Assembly: GCA_902766785.1 (NCBI GenBank)
Contig: CACXEO010000021.1
Location: 1-33,969 of the forward strand
Direction: 5' to 3'
Source: Oscillospiraceae bacterium
Lineage (GTDB): Bacteria; Bacillota; Clostridia; Oscillospirales; Ruminococcaceae
DNA: 33,969 bases
Made by a program: the position numbers and the translations under genes. Shown in pieces: positions 23,504 through 31,747 of the stretch (within the stretch, counting starts at the first letter, position 1; every line of letters begins with the position of its first letter). The notes under the pieces were generated by a model. That model was given only the letters and a program-made list of their open reading frames with translations. It searched no databases and was not told where the DNA came from.

Positions 23504-24355
23504 ATGATGAAATCGCTGACCGACTGCTATACCCTGAGCAATGGCGTTAAAATCCCCTGTATCGGCTATGGAACCTACCTGATGGAAGGCGATTCTGCCG
23601 TCAGCACTGTAAAAGAAGCTGTGGCTGCTGGGTACCGCCACATTGATACAGCCAGTTTCTACGGCAATGAAGAAGGGGTGGGAAAGGGGCTGAAAGAGTG
23701 CGGTGTTCCCCGCGAAGAGCTCTTTGTCACCACCAAGCTCTGGAATGACGACCAAGGCTATGAATCAACATTAAAAGCATTTGATCTCTCAATGAAAAAA
23801 TTGGGGCTCGATTATCTGGATTTATATCTGATCCATTGGCCAGCTCCCGCTAAAATCCGCGACCGGTATGTAGAGTATAACCGCGAGACTTGGCGTGCGT
23901 TTGAAAAACTCTACCGGGAAGGGAAAATCCGCGCGATTGGGGTCAGCAATTTTTTGGAGCACCACCTCAAACCGCTGATGGAGACGGCTGAAATTAAGCC
24001 GATGGTTAACCAGCTCGAACTTCATCCGGCTTTTCCACAGCGGGAAACTGTGGATTTTTGCCTTGAAAACGGAATGGTGGTAGAGGCGTGGAGCCCGTTG
24101 ATGCGTGGGCGCTCCTTTGACAATCCGCTTCTTTTGGAACTTGCTGAAAAATACGGAAAGTCGGTGCCGCAGATTCTGGTGCGCTGGTGCGTACAGTACG
24201 GCGTCCTTCCGCTTCCCAAAACCCAGAATCCCGGGAGGATGCGGGATAATGCCGCTGTTTTTGATTTTGAGCTTACCGCCGCGGATATGGGAAAAATGCG
24301 GGCGCTGGAAGTGCTTGGCCGAACCGGTAAGGACCCGGATACGGCACCCTTCTAA
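23504..24355 (+). CDS. aldo/keto reductase, second of a tandem pair
   Basis: The 283-residue protein is a close relative of the gene just upstream, with the same opening (CYTLSNGVKIPCIGYGTY) and tetrad D48, Y53, K78 and H111. It ends with the same GKDPDTAPF-type tail. The two differ most in the substrate-loop region after the K residue (LWNDDQGYES against LGNHHHGYKA), so they probably act on different carbonyls. The ATG at 23504 has GGGAGG (23488-23493) 10 bases upstream; that same GGGAGG spans a spurious in-frame ATG at 23486. It is probably a local duplication. Confidence 0.93.
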   Translation: MMKSLTDCYTLSNGVKIPCIGYGTYLMEGDSAVSTVKEAVAAGYRHIDTASFYGNEEGVGKGLKECGVPREELFVTTKLWNDDQGYESTLKAFDLSMKKLGLDYLDLYLIHWPAPAKIRDRYVEYNRETWRAFEKLYREGKIRAIGVSNFLEHHLKPLMETAEIKPMVNQLELHPAFPQRETVDFCLENGMVVEAWSPLMRGRSFDNPLLLELAEKYGKSVPQILVRWCVQYGVLPLPKTQNPGRMRDNAAVFDFELTAADMGKMRALEVLGRTGKDPDTAPF

Positions 24356-24380
24356 CGGAATGTCCGCCTGTGAAAATTAA

Positions 24381-24415
24381 GCGGCGCCTTGTACAGGTTA
24401 AAGGGGGGCGTTTTT
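24381..24415 (+). terminator. weak terminator after the reductase pair
   Basis: A GCGCC/GGCG-type pairing (24384-24388 with 24406-24410) precedes TTTTT at 24411-24415. The stem is short, so this is tentative. Confidence 0.3.
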
Positions 24416-24499
24416 GCTTGGCTGTTTTACAGTGCCGGAATGATTTTTTCTTTTGTAAACCCTCTAAAATATTTGTGGTTTTTTTAGTGGTTTTTTTAA

Positions 24500-24528
24500 T
24501 TGACAATGAAAATTCTGCCCGTTATACT
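24500..24528 (+). promoter_or_regulatory. promoter of the DUF4867 gene
   Basis: TTGACA (24500-24505) and TATACT (24523-24528) are 17 bases apart, close to consensus. The start codon is about 60 bases downstream. Confidence 0.8.
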
Positions 24529-24593
24529 GTTAAGAAAGGCTTGGATATTTTTAAAAAATTATGGGGCCTAATTTAGGAACAGGAGTGACTGAA

Positions 24594-25262
24594 ATGATAG
24601 AGAAAATGCAGAAAGCAAACCCCAATATTAAAATATTGCCGGTGGAGGATGTTTCTTTTAAAAAATACGGCCAGATTATTACCGGGTATGATTTCTCAAG
24701 CTATATCGAGTATATGAAGGCGAATACCCCTACCCCGAAAGACGGGAATATTTATATTCCTTCTGATGAAAAATTGGAAGCTTTTTCTGTGACCAAAGAA
24801 GTTTCCGTGAACTTTTATGGTGAGATGCCGGTCCAGGTTGGCTACTGCAACGGCAGTACCTCAAGCCTTGATGCGCTTGAGTACCACAAGGGCAGCGAAA
24901 TTGACATTGCAGTGACCGATCTAGTCGTCCTGCTCGGCTGCCTCAGCGATATTGATGACAACGTCTATCCTTCCTCTAAGGTAGAGGCGTTTTATGTAAA
25001 AGCCGGAACTGCTTTTGAGTTCTACGGCCCGACCTTGCATTTTGCACCCTGCATGGTAGATGAAAACGGTTACCAGTGTGTTGTTGTGCTGCCGCGGGAT
25101 ACCAATTTCCCGCTCGATAGCGCTGTTTCCCCGAAAAATAATGAAGATAAGCTCCTGCTTATGAAAAACAAGTGGGTCATTGCCCATCCGGACAGCGGAA
25201 TGGCAAAGGATGGCGCTTACGCCGGAATCACCGGGGAGAATCTGAAACTCAGCATCGGCTGA
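24594..25262 (+). CDS. DUF4867 family protein
   Basis: The 222-residue soluble protein matches my recollection of DUF4867, a Firmicutes family of unknown function. It is rich in strands: IKILPVEDVSFKKYGQII near the start, VNFYGEMPVQVGYCNGSTS, a KGSEIDIAVTDLVVLLG segment and an FEFYGPTLHFAPC strand, suggesting a cupin-like barrel, though I cannot show this. No signal or membrane segment is present. I chose the ATG at 24594, since AGGAG lies 8 bases upstream; an earlier ATG (24561) lacks a site. It has its own strong promoter and terminator, so it is expressed alone. Function unknown; a sugar-metabolism role is only suggested by the neighbours. Confidence 0.7.
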   Translation: MIEKMQKANPNIKILPVEDVSFKKYGQIITGYDFSSYIEYMKANTPTPKDGNIYIPSDEKLEAFSVTKEVSVNFYGEMPVQVGYCNGSTSSLDALEYHKGSEIDIAVTDLVVLLGCLSDIDDNVYPSSKVEAFYVKAGTAFEFYGPTLHFAPCMVDENGYQCVVVLPRDTNFPLDSAVSPKNNEDKLLLMKNKWVIAHPDSGMAKDGAYAGITGENLKLSIG

Positions 25263-25308
25263 TTTCCGTTTTCTTTCCGCCCCTTGTTGCGGCTTCATAT
25301 TTTGCTAT

Positions 25309-25350
25309 GAAAAGCGGCTGCAGGACGCTTTGCGTCTGCGGCCGCTTTTT
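25309..25350 (+). terminator. terminator of the DUF4867 gene
   Basis: A long stem pairs AAAGCGGC with GCCGCTTT and continues inward with TGCAG/CTGC-type pairs and GACGC/GCGTC, closing on a short loop, followed by TTTTT. Confidence 0.85.
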
Positions 25351-25404
25351 GCACTCTAACAAGTATTGCAATTGCTTTCATATGCATAAGGAGGTGCTTT
25401 TCCA

Positions 25405-27180
25405 ATGTTTCAAATGAAATGGGTCTGGCATAACCTGGCCGGTTATAAACGACGATATATTATGGCGTTGAGTTTTGTCGTCATCAGCTCCGTCCTCGTA
25501 TTTATCCGGCCCATGCTCACCCAAACGGTTGTAGACCAGGTTCTGGTAGGAATTCCAATGGCGGACGGCACGGTCTTCCGCAACTACGATATTTTAATCC
25601 CGCTCCTGCTTGGCATGGTAGGCATTCATCTTTTCAGGATGTGCATGCTCAATGCCGGCGTTTACAACTGCGATTATGCGTCGCAGGGAATGCTCATCAA
25701 TATGCGTGAGCACCTGTATGACCGGATCCAGACGCAGGACAGAACCTATTATGACCGCAACCGCACCGGCGACTTGATGACCAGGCTGACCGGCGACCTT
25801 GATACGGTGCGCAACGCGGTTTCGTTTGTGTTCCGCGAGTTCACCATCGACATTTTTTTGTTTCTGACAACCGCAGTCTATTTTTTCACCATCAATGCAC
25901 TGTTTACCCTGGCGGTTCTTGCGGTCACCCCGCTTTTGCTTGTCCTTTCCAAAATATTTTCCAAGCGCGTTCGTTCTAAATATATTTTTCTGCGTGAAAA
26001 ACTCAGTGAAATGAATACCAAAGCACAGGAAGATATTTCTGGAAACCGGGTCATCAAAGCCTTTGCCCGCGAAAAATATGAGATTGAGGAGTTCGCCAAA
26101 AAGAACAACGCTTACCGCAAAGCGAATATCGATGCTCAGTTCACCTGGCTGCGGTATTTTCCGGCGGTTCATGTTCTTGCGAATACCCTGACCATTACCA
26201 TCCTGTTGGTCGGCGGTATCTTTATTATCAATGGGTGGCTCACCGCCGGTGAGTTGGCTGCATTTGCTGCGCTCGACTGGGCTATCAGCGAGCCGATGCG
26301 AAATATTGGACTGCTTTTAAATGATCTTCAGCGCTTTTTTGCTTCAGCGGACAAAGTCATTGAAATGTACTACCAGCACCCACGGATTGTGGATTCACCG
26401 GAAGCGGTTGAACTTCCCGGCAGGATGCGCGGCAAGGTAGAGTTTAAAGATGTTTCTTTCAAATTTGATGGAAAAACAGTCTTTAGCGGCATTTCTTTTG
26501 TAGTCAATCCCGGCGAGACAGTGGCGATCATGGGGTCTACCGGTTCGGGAAAAACCTCCCTCGTCAATCTGATTGAGCGCTTTTACGACGTTTCAAGCGG
26601 CGCGGTCTATGTGGATGATATTGACGTCCGCAAGCTGAAGCTTAGTTCCCTGCGCGGAGGAATTGGAATGGCGACACAGGATGTTTTCCTCTTTTCTGAA
26701 ACGGTCGATGGGAATATCGCGTACGGCGACCCGGAAATGGATGAAGCGGAAGTACGACGTTTTGCAAAGATCACTGCCTCCGATTTTATAGACGACATGG
26801 AGGACGGGTTTGAGACCATCGTCGGCGAACGCGGCGTTGGACTATCGGGCGGACAGAAGCAGCGGATTGCTTTGGCACGCGCCCTTGCCGTCCGTCCCGC
26901 CATCCTCATCCTGGACGACACCACCTCGGCGGTCGATATGGAAACCGAAAAGTACATACAGAAACAGCTGAAGGAACTGGATTTCAGCTGTACCAAGTTT
27001 ATCATTGCGCAGCGGATTTCCTCGGTCAAGGACGCTGATAAAATCATCATCCTCGACGGCGGAAAAATTGTAGAGAGCGGTACCCATCAGGAGCTGTTGG
27101 GCCGTGACGGTTACTACCGTGAAATTTATGAGCTGCAGCATGGAACAGGAAAGGCAGGTGAGCGCAGTGGCGCGGAATAA
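25405..27180 (+). CDS. ABC exporter half, degenerate-site subunit
   Basis: The 591-residue half-transporter has six membrane segments (about residues 15-310) and an ATPase domain (about 340-580). The Walker A K383 (GSTGSGKTS) and LSGGQ signature are intact. The catalytic Glu after Walker B is Asp (D505 in LDDTTSAVD), and the switch His is Gln (Q536 in IIAQR). These changes are known in one half of heterodimeric exporters such as TM287/288 and BmrCD, so this subunit forms the degenerate site. AAGGAGGTG is 8 bases before the ATG. The next gene overlaps its end and is the consensus partner. A multidrug, lipid or peptide exporter is likely; the substrate is not known. Confidence 0.92.
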   Translation: MFQMKWVWHNLAGYKRRYIMALSFVVISSVLVFIRPMLTQTVVDQVLVGIPMADGTVFRNYDILIPLLLGMVGIHLFRMCMLNAGVYNCDYASQGMLINMREHLYDRIQTQDRTYYDRNRTGDLMTRLTGDLDTVRNAVSFVFREFTIDIFLFLTTAVYFFTINALFTLAVLAVTPLLLVLSKIFSKRVRSKYIFLREKLSEMNTKAQEDISGNRVIKAFAREKYEIEEFAKKNNAYRKANIDAQFTWLRYFPAVHVLANTLTITILLVGGIFIINGWLTAGELAAFAALDWAISEPMRNIGLLLNDLQRFFASADKVIEMYYQHPRIVDSPEAVELPGRMRGKVEFKDVSFKFDGKTVFSGISFVVNPGETVAIMGSTGSGKTSLVNLIERFYDVSSGAVYVDDIDVRKLKLSSLRGGIGMATQDVFLFSETVDGNIAYGDPEMDEAEVRRFAKITASDFIDDMEDGFETIVGERGVGLSGGQKQRIALARALAVRPAILILDDTTSAVDMETEKYIQKQLKELDFSCTKFIIAQRISSVKDADKIIILDGGKIVESGTHQELLGRDGYYREIYELQHGTGKAGERSGAE

Positions 27181-28945
27181 GTTCGATATTGATGAATCCC
27201 TTGAATCTCCATTTAATATACAGCACTTGAAACGCAGCCTTGTCTATGTCAAAAAGTACAAAGGCAAAATGATTCTTGCGTTGGTGTTTTCCCTGTTCAG
27301 CGTCATTGCGGCTCTCTTTGGCCCCCTGATCATCCAGGAGGCATTGGATGTCGCCGTTGCAAATGGGGATATCCCCTATCTCCTTCTTCTTGTGGGGCTT
27401 CTGGCGCTCAGTATTGGCGTTTCAATCCTCCTCAATGTCCTGCGTTCCCGTATAACGGCGGTTGTGGGGCAGAATATCATCTACGACATCCGGCAGGATT
27501 TGTTCGAACACCTTCAGCAGCTGCCGTTTTCTTACTATGATAACCGCCCGCATGGAAAAATTCTGGTCCGGGTCGTGCAGTATGTCAATAATGTTTCCGA
27601 TATGCTTTCGAACGGCATTATCAACTTCTTCCTGGAAATTTTCAACCTGATTTTCGTCACGGTGTTTATGTTCATCCTCGATTCGCGGCTGGCTCTTGTT
27701 ATTCTGGCAGGGCTGCCGGTACTGGTGCTGATCGTTTTGCTGATCATGCCGGTTCAGCGGCGGGCGTGGCAGAATTTTTCCAACAAAAACTCCAATATGA
27801 ACGCCTACCTGCATGAGAGTATTTTGGGGGCTGGCGTCACACAAATCTTTACCCGGGAAAGGGTCAACGCAGAAATTGCCTACACCCAATTCCACAACTG
27901 CCGGAAATCTTTCCTGCATGCTGTTTTCGTATCGAACTGGGTCTGGTTCTCGGTTGAAATGATCTCGGTCATTGTCGGCGCGGCCGTTTACGGTGCCGGG
28001 ATTCTGCTTATTAAGCCAATGGCGACCTTCGGTACCATCATTGCAATGGGGGACTACTCCTGGCGCTTTTGGCGGCCGATTACCAACCTCGCGAACCTCT
28101 ATAACAACCTAATCAACACCGTTGCCTACTTGGAGCGTATCTTTGAAACCATTGACGAACCGGTTGATATACAGGATGCGCCTGATGCAAAACCGCTGCC
28201 GCCGATCCGCGGGGAGGTTGAGTTCAAAGACGTTGTCTTTGAGTATGACCAGGGCCATCCCATTCTCAATCATATGAATTTTAAGGTGAAGGCAGGGGAG
28301 AGCATTGCTCTTGTCGGGCCGACAGGCGCAGGCAAGACAACAGTTATCAATTTAATCAGCCGCTTTTACGACATTTCCTCTGGAAAAGTATTGATTGACG
28401 AGAACGATATCTCCAAAGCAACCCTGCATTCCCTCCGGAGCCAGATGGGAGTCATGCTGCAGGACAGCTTTGTTTTCTCGGGGAACATCATCGACAACAT
28501 TCGTTACGGCAAGCTGGACGCTACCTATGAAGAGGTGGTGGCTGCGGCAAAAACAGTAAAGGCTCATGAATTTATTGAAACAATGGAAAAAGGGTATCAA
28601 ACCGAGGTCAACGAGCGGGGCAGCAGGCTCTCTCAGGGGCAGAAGCAGCTGATATCCTTTGCCCGCACCCTGATCGCCGACCCTAAAATCCTGATACTGG
28701 ATGAGGCGACCTCCAGTATTGACACCAAGACGGAGCGCCTGATGCAGGAGGGGCTCAACGAGCTGATGAAAGGGCGGACTTCCTTTATCATTGCGCACCG
28801 GCTTTCCACCATCCAGCACTGCGATAGGATTATGTATATCGACGGTGGTATTATTCAGGAAAGTGGAACCCATGAGGAACTTCTCCGCCGAAAGGGGAAA
28901 TATTATGAGCTTTATATGTCCCAGAAAGAAGACGCGGCGGTTTAA
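27167..28945 (+). CDS. ABC exporter half, consensus-site subunit
   Basis: The 592-residue partner also has an N-terminal six-segment membrane domain and a C-terminal ATPase. Its Walker A K390, catalytic E513 (LDEATSSID) and switch H544 (IIAHR) are intact, while its signature is LSQGQ rather than LSGGQ. In heterodimeric exporters the intact Walker B works with the partner's LSGGQ, so the active site is here. The start is likely GTG 27167, giving MARNKFDID, with AGGTGA 5 bases upstream; GTG 27158 and ATG 27140 are alternatives. All overlap the first subunit's end, so the two are translationally coupled. No clear terminator follows before the GH2 leader. Confidence 0.92.
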   Translation: MARNKFDIDESLESPFNIQHLKRSLVYVKKYKGKMILALVFSLFSVIAALFGPLIIQEALDVAVANGDIPYLLLLVGLLALSIGVSILLNVLRSRITAVVGQNIIYDIRQDLFEHLQQLPFSYYDNRPHGKILVRVVQYVNNVSDMLSNGIINFFLEIFNLIFVTVFMFILDSRLALVILAGLPVLVLIVLLIMPVQRRAWQNFSNKNSNMNAYLHESILGAGVTQIFTRERVNAEIAYTQFHNCRKSFLHAVFVSNWVWFSVEMISVIVGAAVYGAGILLIKPMATFGTIIAMGDYSWRFWRPITNLANLYNNLINTVAYLERIFETIDEPVDIQDAPDAKPLPPIRGEVEFKDVVFEYDQGHPILNHMNFKVKAGESIALVGPTGAGKTTVINLISRFYDISSGKVLIDENDISKATLHSLRSQMGVMLQDSFVFSGNIIDNIRYGKLDATYEEVVAAAKTVKAHEFIETMEKGYQTEVNERGSRLSQGQKQLISFARTLIADPKILILDEATSSIDTKTERLMQEGLNELMKGRTSFIIAHRLSTIQHCDRIMYIDGGIIQESGTHEELLRRKGKYYELYMSQKEDAAV

Positions 28946-28954
28946 AAATTCCCC

Positions 28955-28983
28955 TTTACTTTGTTGGTTTTCCCGTTTAAAAT
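28955..28983 (+). promoter_or_regulatory. possible promoter upstream of the GH2 leader
   Basis: TTTACT (28955-28960) and TAAAAT (28978-28983) are 17 bases apart, just after the exporter stop. A transcript from here would begin near 28990 and include the hairpins described below. Confidence 0.45.
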
Positions 28984-29011
28984 AAAAGCAGAAAAGGCTG
29001 TATATGCCTGC

Positions 29012-29080
29012 AAAACTCCTTTTGAGCAGTGGCGATTTTATTTTGATAAAGTTCGTTTGCTATCTCGGAAGGAGTTTTTT
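29012..29080 (+). terminator. long-loop terminator or attenuator before the beta-mannosidase
   Basis: AAAACTCCTT (29012-29021) pairs with AAGGAGTTTT (29069-29078), 10 base pairs, and runs into TTTTTT. The 47-base loop holds further pairings (GAG/CTC and AGCA/TGCT near its ends). It could end the exporter transcript, or, since a promoter-like site lies upstream, act as an attenuator for the GH2 gene. A second hairpin, AACTGG/CCAGTT (29088-29105), follows. Confidence 0.5.
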
Positions 29081-29138
29081 GTTCAATAACTGGTATCGCC
29101 CAGTTTCGGCGCTCAAAACTGATGAGGAGGAAAAAGCA

Positions 29139-31667
29139 ATGAAAGAACTCTGTTTAAACTCGTCCTGGCGGCTGCATGAAGCGCCGCTCGATTGGGAGGC
29201 TGATCGTCTTCCGTCTGTTCAGGTATTTGAGGACGGCTGGCTTCCCTGTGAACTCCCGGCGGATATTCATATTCCGCTGATTGAAGCGGAGATCATCAAA
29301 GAGCCGACCCAGTCCGATTATTGGCTGGAATGCGGTTGGACAGAAAAGCGTTCCTGGTGGTTTTTCAAACGCTTCAGCGTGGATTCCCTTTTTTTCTCCG
29401 AAGAGGCCGATATTGTGGAGCTTGTCATGAACGGATTGGACACCGAAGCGGCCGTCTTTGTAAACGGCCAGTTGATTGGCCGGCATCACAGCGTTCATTA
29501 TCCTTTTATCTGCGATGTGAAGGAATTCCTGAAAGAAGGGGAAAATGAACTGGCCGTCCGGCTGACCAGCGGCCTTGAAAAGGTCAGCGATGAACAGCTT
29601 TCGGAGCTCAACTGGGCGGTCTGTTTAGAGTCGAATAACGGCGGGCTTTACCGCGGGGACGCCCGCCGCGCCTTTGTCAGAAGGCCGCAGTATACCATCG
29701 GCTGGGACTGGGGTCCCAAGGTCGTCACCTGCGGCATCACAGGTGACGTATTGCTCAGAAGCTACAAAAACATTGCCGTCCGGGATGTCTCTGTGGTGAC
29801 GGAGAAAATTGGGGAAGCGGCAAGGCTCGCGGTGGAGGTCAATGTGGAAGATCTGAGCCTGATCGGCACCAAATCCTGCGATTTGACAGTTCAGCTTCTG
29901 GACGGCGGGACGGTCTGCGCTGAAAGCAGGATGGGAGACATTCTTCTCACTTCAGGACCTAACTACCTGAAAACTGAATTGAAGGTTGAAAAGCCGAAGC
30001 TCTGGTGGCCGGCAGGCTATGGGGAGCAACCACTTTACACGGTTCGCGTTCTCGCTGAATGTGAAGGAAAAACGGAATGCTACCCGGACTTCCGCGTCGG
30101 CATCCGTACCATTGCGCTGGACACCTCGGCCATTGAGGGCGAAAACCGGCGGTTTCAGGTTGTGGTCAACGACCTGCCGATCTTCTGTAAGGGCGGCGAC
30201 TGGATTCCGAACGATTCCATTTACGCCCGGGTGCCGAAAGAGAAGTACCGCGTTTTAATTGATGAAGCAGCGGAAGCGAACTTCAACATGATCCGGGTTT
30301 GGGGCGGCGGATTGTATGAGCGGGATTATTTCTATGAGATGTGCGACGAAAAGGGAATCCTCATCTGGCAGGATTTCATGTTCGCCTGCGCGACCTACCC
30401 GGACCATCACGAATGGTTCCGTAGCCTGATTCGGGAGGAGCTCGACTTTCAGACAAAACGGCTCCGCAATTACGCCTGTCTGGCGCTTTTCTGCGGCACT
30501 AATGAATGCCATTGGATTTTTAATGAGATTGACAATCCGCGTTGGAAAATTAAAATCAAATACAGTCATCAGTTCGGCCTGTCCCTTCCGAATGTGCTGG
30601 CAAAAGAGGCGATCAGGAAAAACTGCCCTTCAATCCCGTACTGGAACAGCTCGCCCTACGGCGGAAAGCTGCCGAATGCTGATACAGTTGGGGACGTCCA
30701 CCGCTGGCACGATGCGTTCATGAGCAAAAAGCTTGAGGAGCGTCTGGATATTGTTTCCTTTGACAACGTTCAGTCTAAGTTTGTCAGTGAGTACGGCTAT
30801 GTCGGCCCCTGCTGTCTGGAGACGACGAGAAAATACCTCGACCTTGCCGATGGAAAAGAAGTTGTGCGAGACGGACAGGTCTGGCAGATGCATCTCAATG
30901 TTTTTGAACGCGGCAATACCGACGCTGGGATTAAAAAGCATTACCTTGACCATCCGGAACAGCTTGGAATTGAAGAATATATCCTCTACGGCGGCATGGT
31001 GCAGGCCTTTGCGCTGGAGTATTCTCTGGAGGCGCTCCGCTTCAAGGAGAACTGCTTTGGCGCCATTTTCTGGATGTACAACGACGCTTGGGGAGAAGCG
31101 GGATGGACGATTATCGACTATTATCTCCGCCGGAAAATCTCCTATTATGCGGTTAAGCGGGCGTTGGCCCACTGCAAGCTCACTATCCGGCGGGTTGGAA
31201 ACGATTTCGTCGTGCAGGGAATCAACGACACGGCGGAGCCGGTCACTATCCCAGTGGAATACGGTTATCTTTCCTTTGACGGAACAGTGCGGGAACTGAA
31301 GACGGCTGAGCTCACCCTGGCTCCTCACAGTCGCGCCTATCTGCTTCGAGAGGCCATGCCGGAGCGGGATTATAAACGGGGGAGCATTGCAGTCCTGCCG
31401 CAAAACGATCTGGTCGATTCTGTCTTTCTGCGGACCTGCGACCTGCGTGAGCTCGATTTTGCAACAGTTCCTGTTCGGGTGGAAAAAACAGAGCAAAAAG
31501 AAAACTCGCTGCTTGTAACAGTCTCTGCCGACTGCTATGCCCACGGCGTTTATATTGCGGGAGGCTACCGCTGTTCCGACAATTATTTCGACCTCCTTCC
31601 GGGTGAACGGAAAACGGTAGAGGTTTATGATTGCGGCGTGATTCCTGAAGTAAATCAGGTCCGTTGA
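29139..31667 (+). CDS. GH2 beta-mannosidase
   Basis: It removes mannose from the non-reducing end of beta-mannosides, such as manno-oligosaccharides. The 842-residue protein has the GH2 order: sugar-binding domain (about 1-190), immunoglobulin-like domain, and a TIM barrel (about 300-650) with IRVWGGGLYERDYFYE, ILIWQDFMFACATYP, the acid/base E456 in FCGTNE and the nucleophile E551 in SEYG. A short beta domain ends the protein. No signal peptide is present, so it acts inside the cell. GAGGAGG before the ATG at 29139 supports that start; the frame extends 45 codons upstream without a site. The family is firm; beta-mannosidase is the best subfamily fit. Confidence 0.93.
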   Translation: MKELCLNSSWRLHEAPLDWEADRLPSVQVFEDGWLPCELPADIHIPLIEAEIIKEPTQSDYWLECGWTEKRSWWFFKRFSVDSLFFSEEADIVELVMNGLDTEAAVFVNGQLIGRHHSVHYPFICDVKEFLKEGENELAVRLTSGLEKVSDEQLSELNWAVCLESNNGGLYRGDARRAFVRRPQYTIGWDWGPKVVTCGITGDVLLRSYKNIAVRDVSVVTEKIGEAARLAVEVNVEDLSLIGTKSCDLTVQLLDGGTVCAESRMGDILLTSGPNYLKTELKVEKPKLWWPAGYGEQPLYTVRVLAECEGKTECYPDFRVGIRTIALDTSAIEGENRRFQVVVNDLPIFCKGGDWIPNDSIYARVPKEKYRVLIDEAAEANFNMIRVWGGGLYERDYFYEMCDEKGILIWQDFMFACATYPDHHEWFRSLIREELDFQTKRLRNYACLALFCGTNECHWIFNEIDNPRWKIKIKYSHQFGLSLPNVLAKEAIRKNCPSIPYWNSSPYGGKLPNADTVGDVHRWHDAFMSKKLEERLDIVSFDNVQSKFVSEYGYVGPCCLETTRKYLDLADGKEVVRDGQVWQMHLNVFERGNTDAGIKKHYLDHPEQLGIEEYILYGGMVQAFALEYSLEALRFKENCFGAIFWMYNDAWGEAGWTIIDYYLRRKISYYAVKRALAHCKLTIRRVGNDFVVQGINDTAEPVTIPVEYGYLSFDGTVRELKTAELTLAPHSRAYLLREAMPERDYKRGSIAVLPQNDLVDSVFLRTCDLRELDFATVPVRVEKTEQKENSLLVTVSADCYAHGVYIAGGYRCSDNYFDLLPGERKTVEVYDCGVIPEVNQVR

Positions 31668-31686
31668 TTAATTTGCCGGAACCGTC

Positions 31687-31715
31687 TTGTCAAAGCGGAC
31701 TGGCTGATATAAAAT
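31687..31715 (+). promoter_or_regulatory. promoter of the GH43 gene
   Basis: TTGTCA (31687-31692) and TAAAAT (31710-31715) are 17 bases apart, 20 bases after the GH2 stop. The GH43 gene can therefore be expressed alone as well as by read-through. Confidence 0.65.
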
Positions 31716-31747
31716 AGAGATAAGCAAAAATGAAAGGAACGTGTCCA

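Noticed and set aside
26511..27019. The first exporter half as a dead pseudo-ATPase
   Set aside because: The Asp and Gln changes are the normal state of one half of heterodimeric exporters, and Walker A and LSGGQ are intact.
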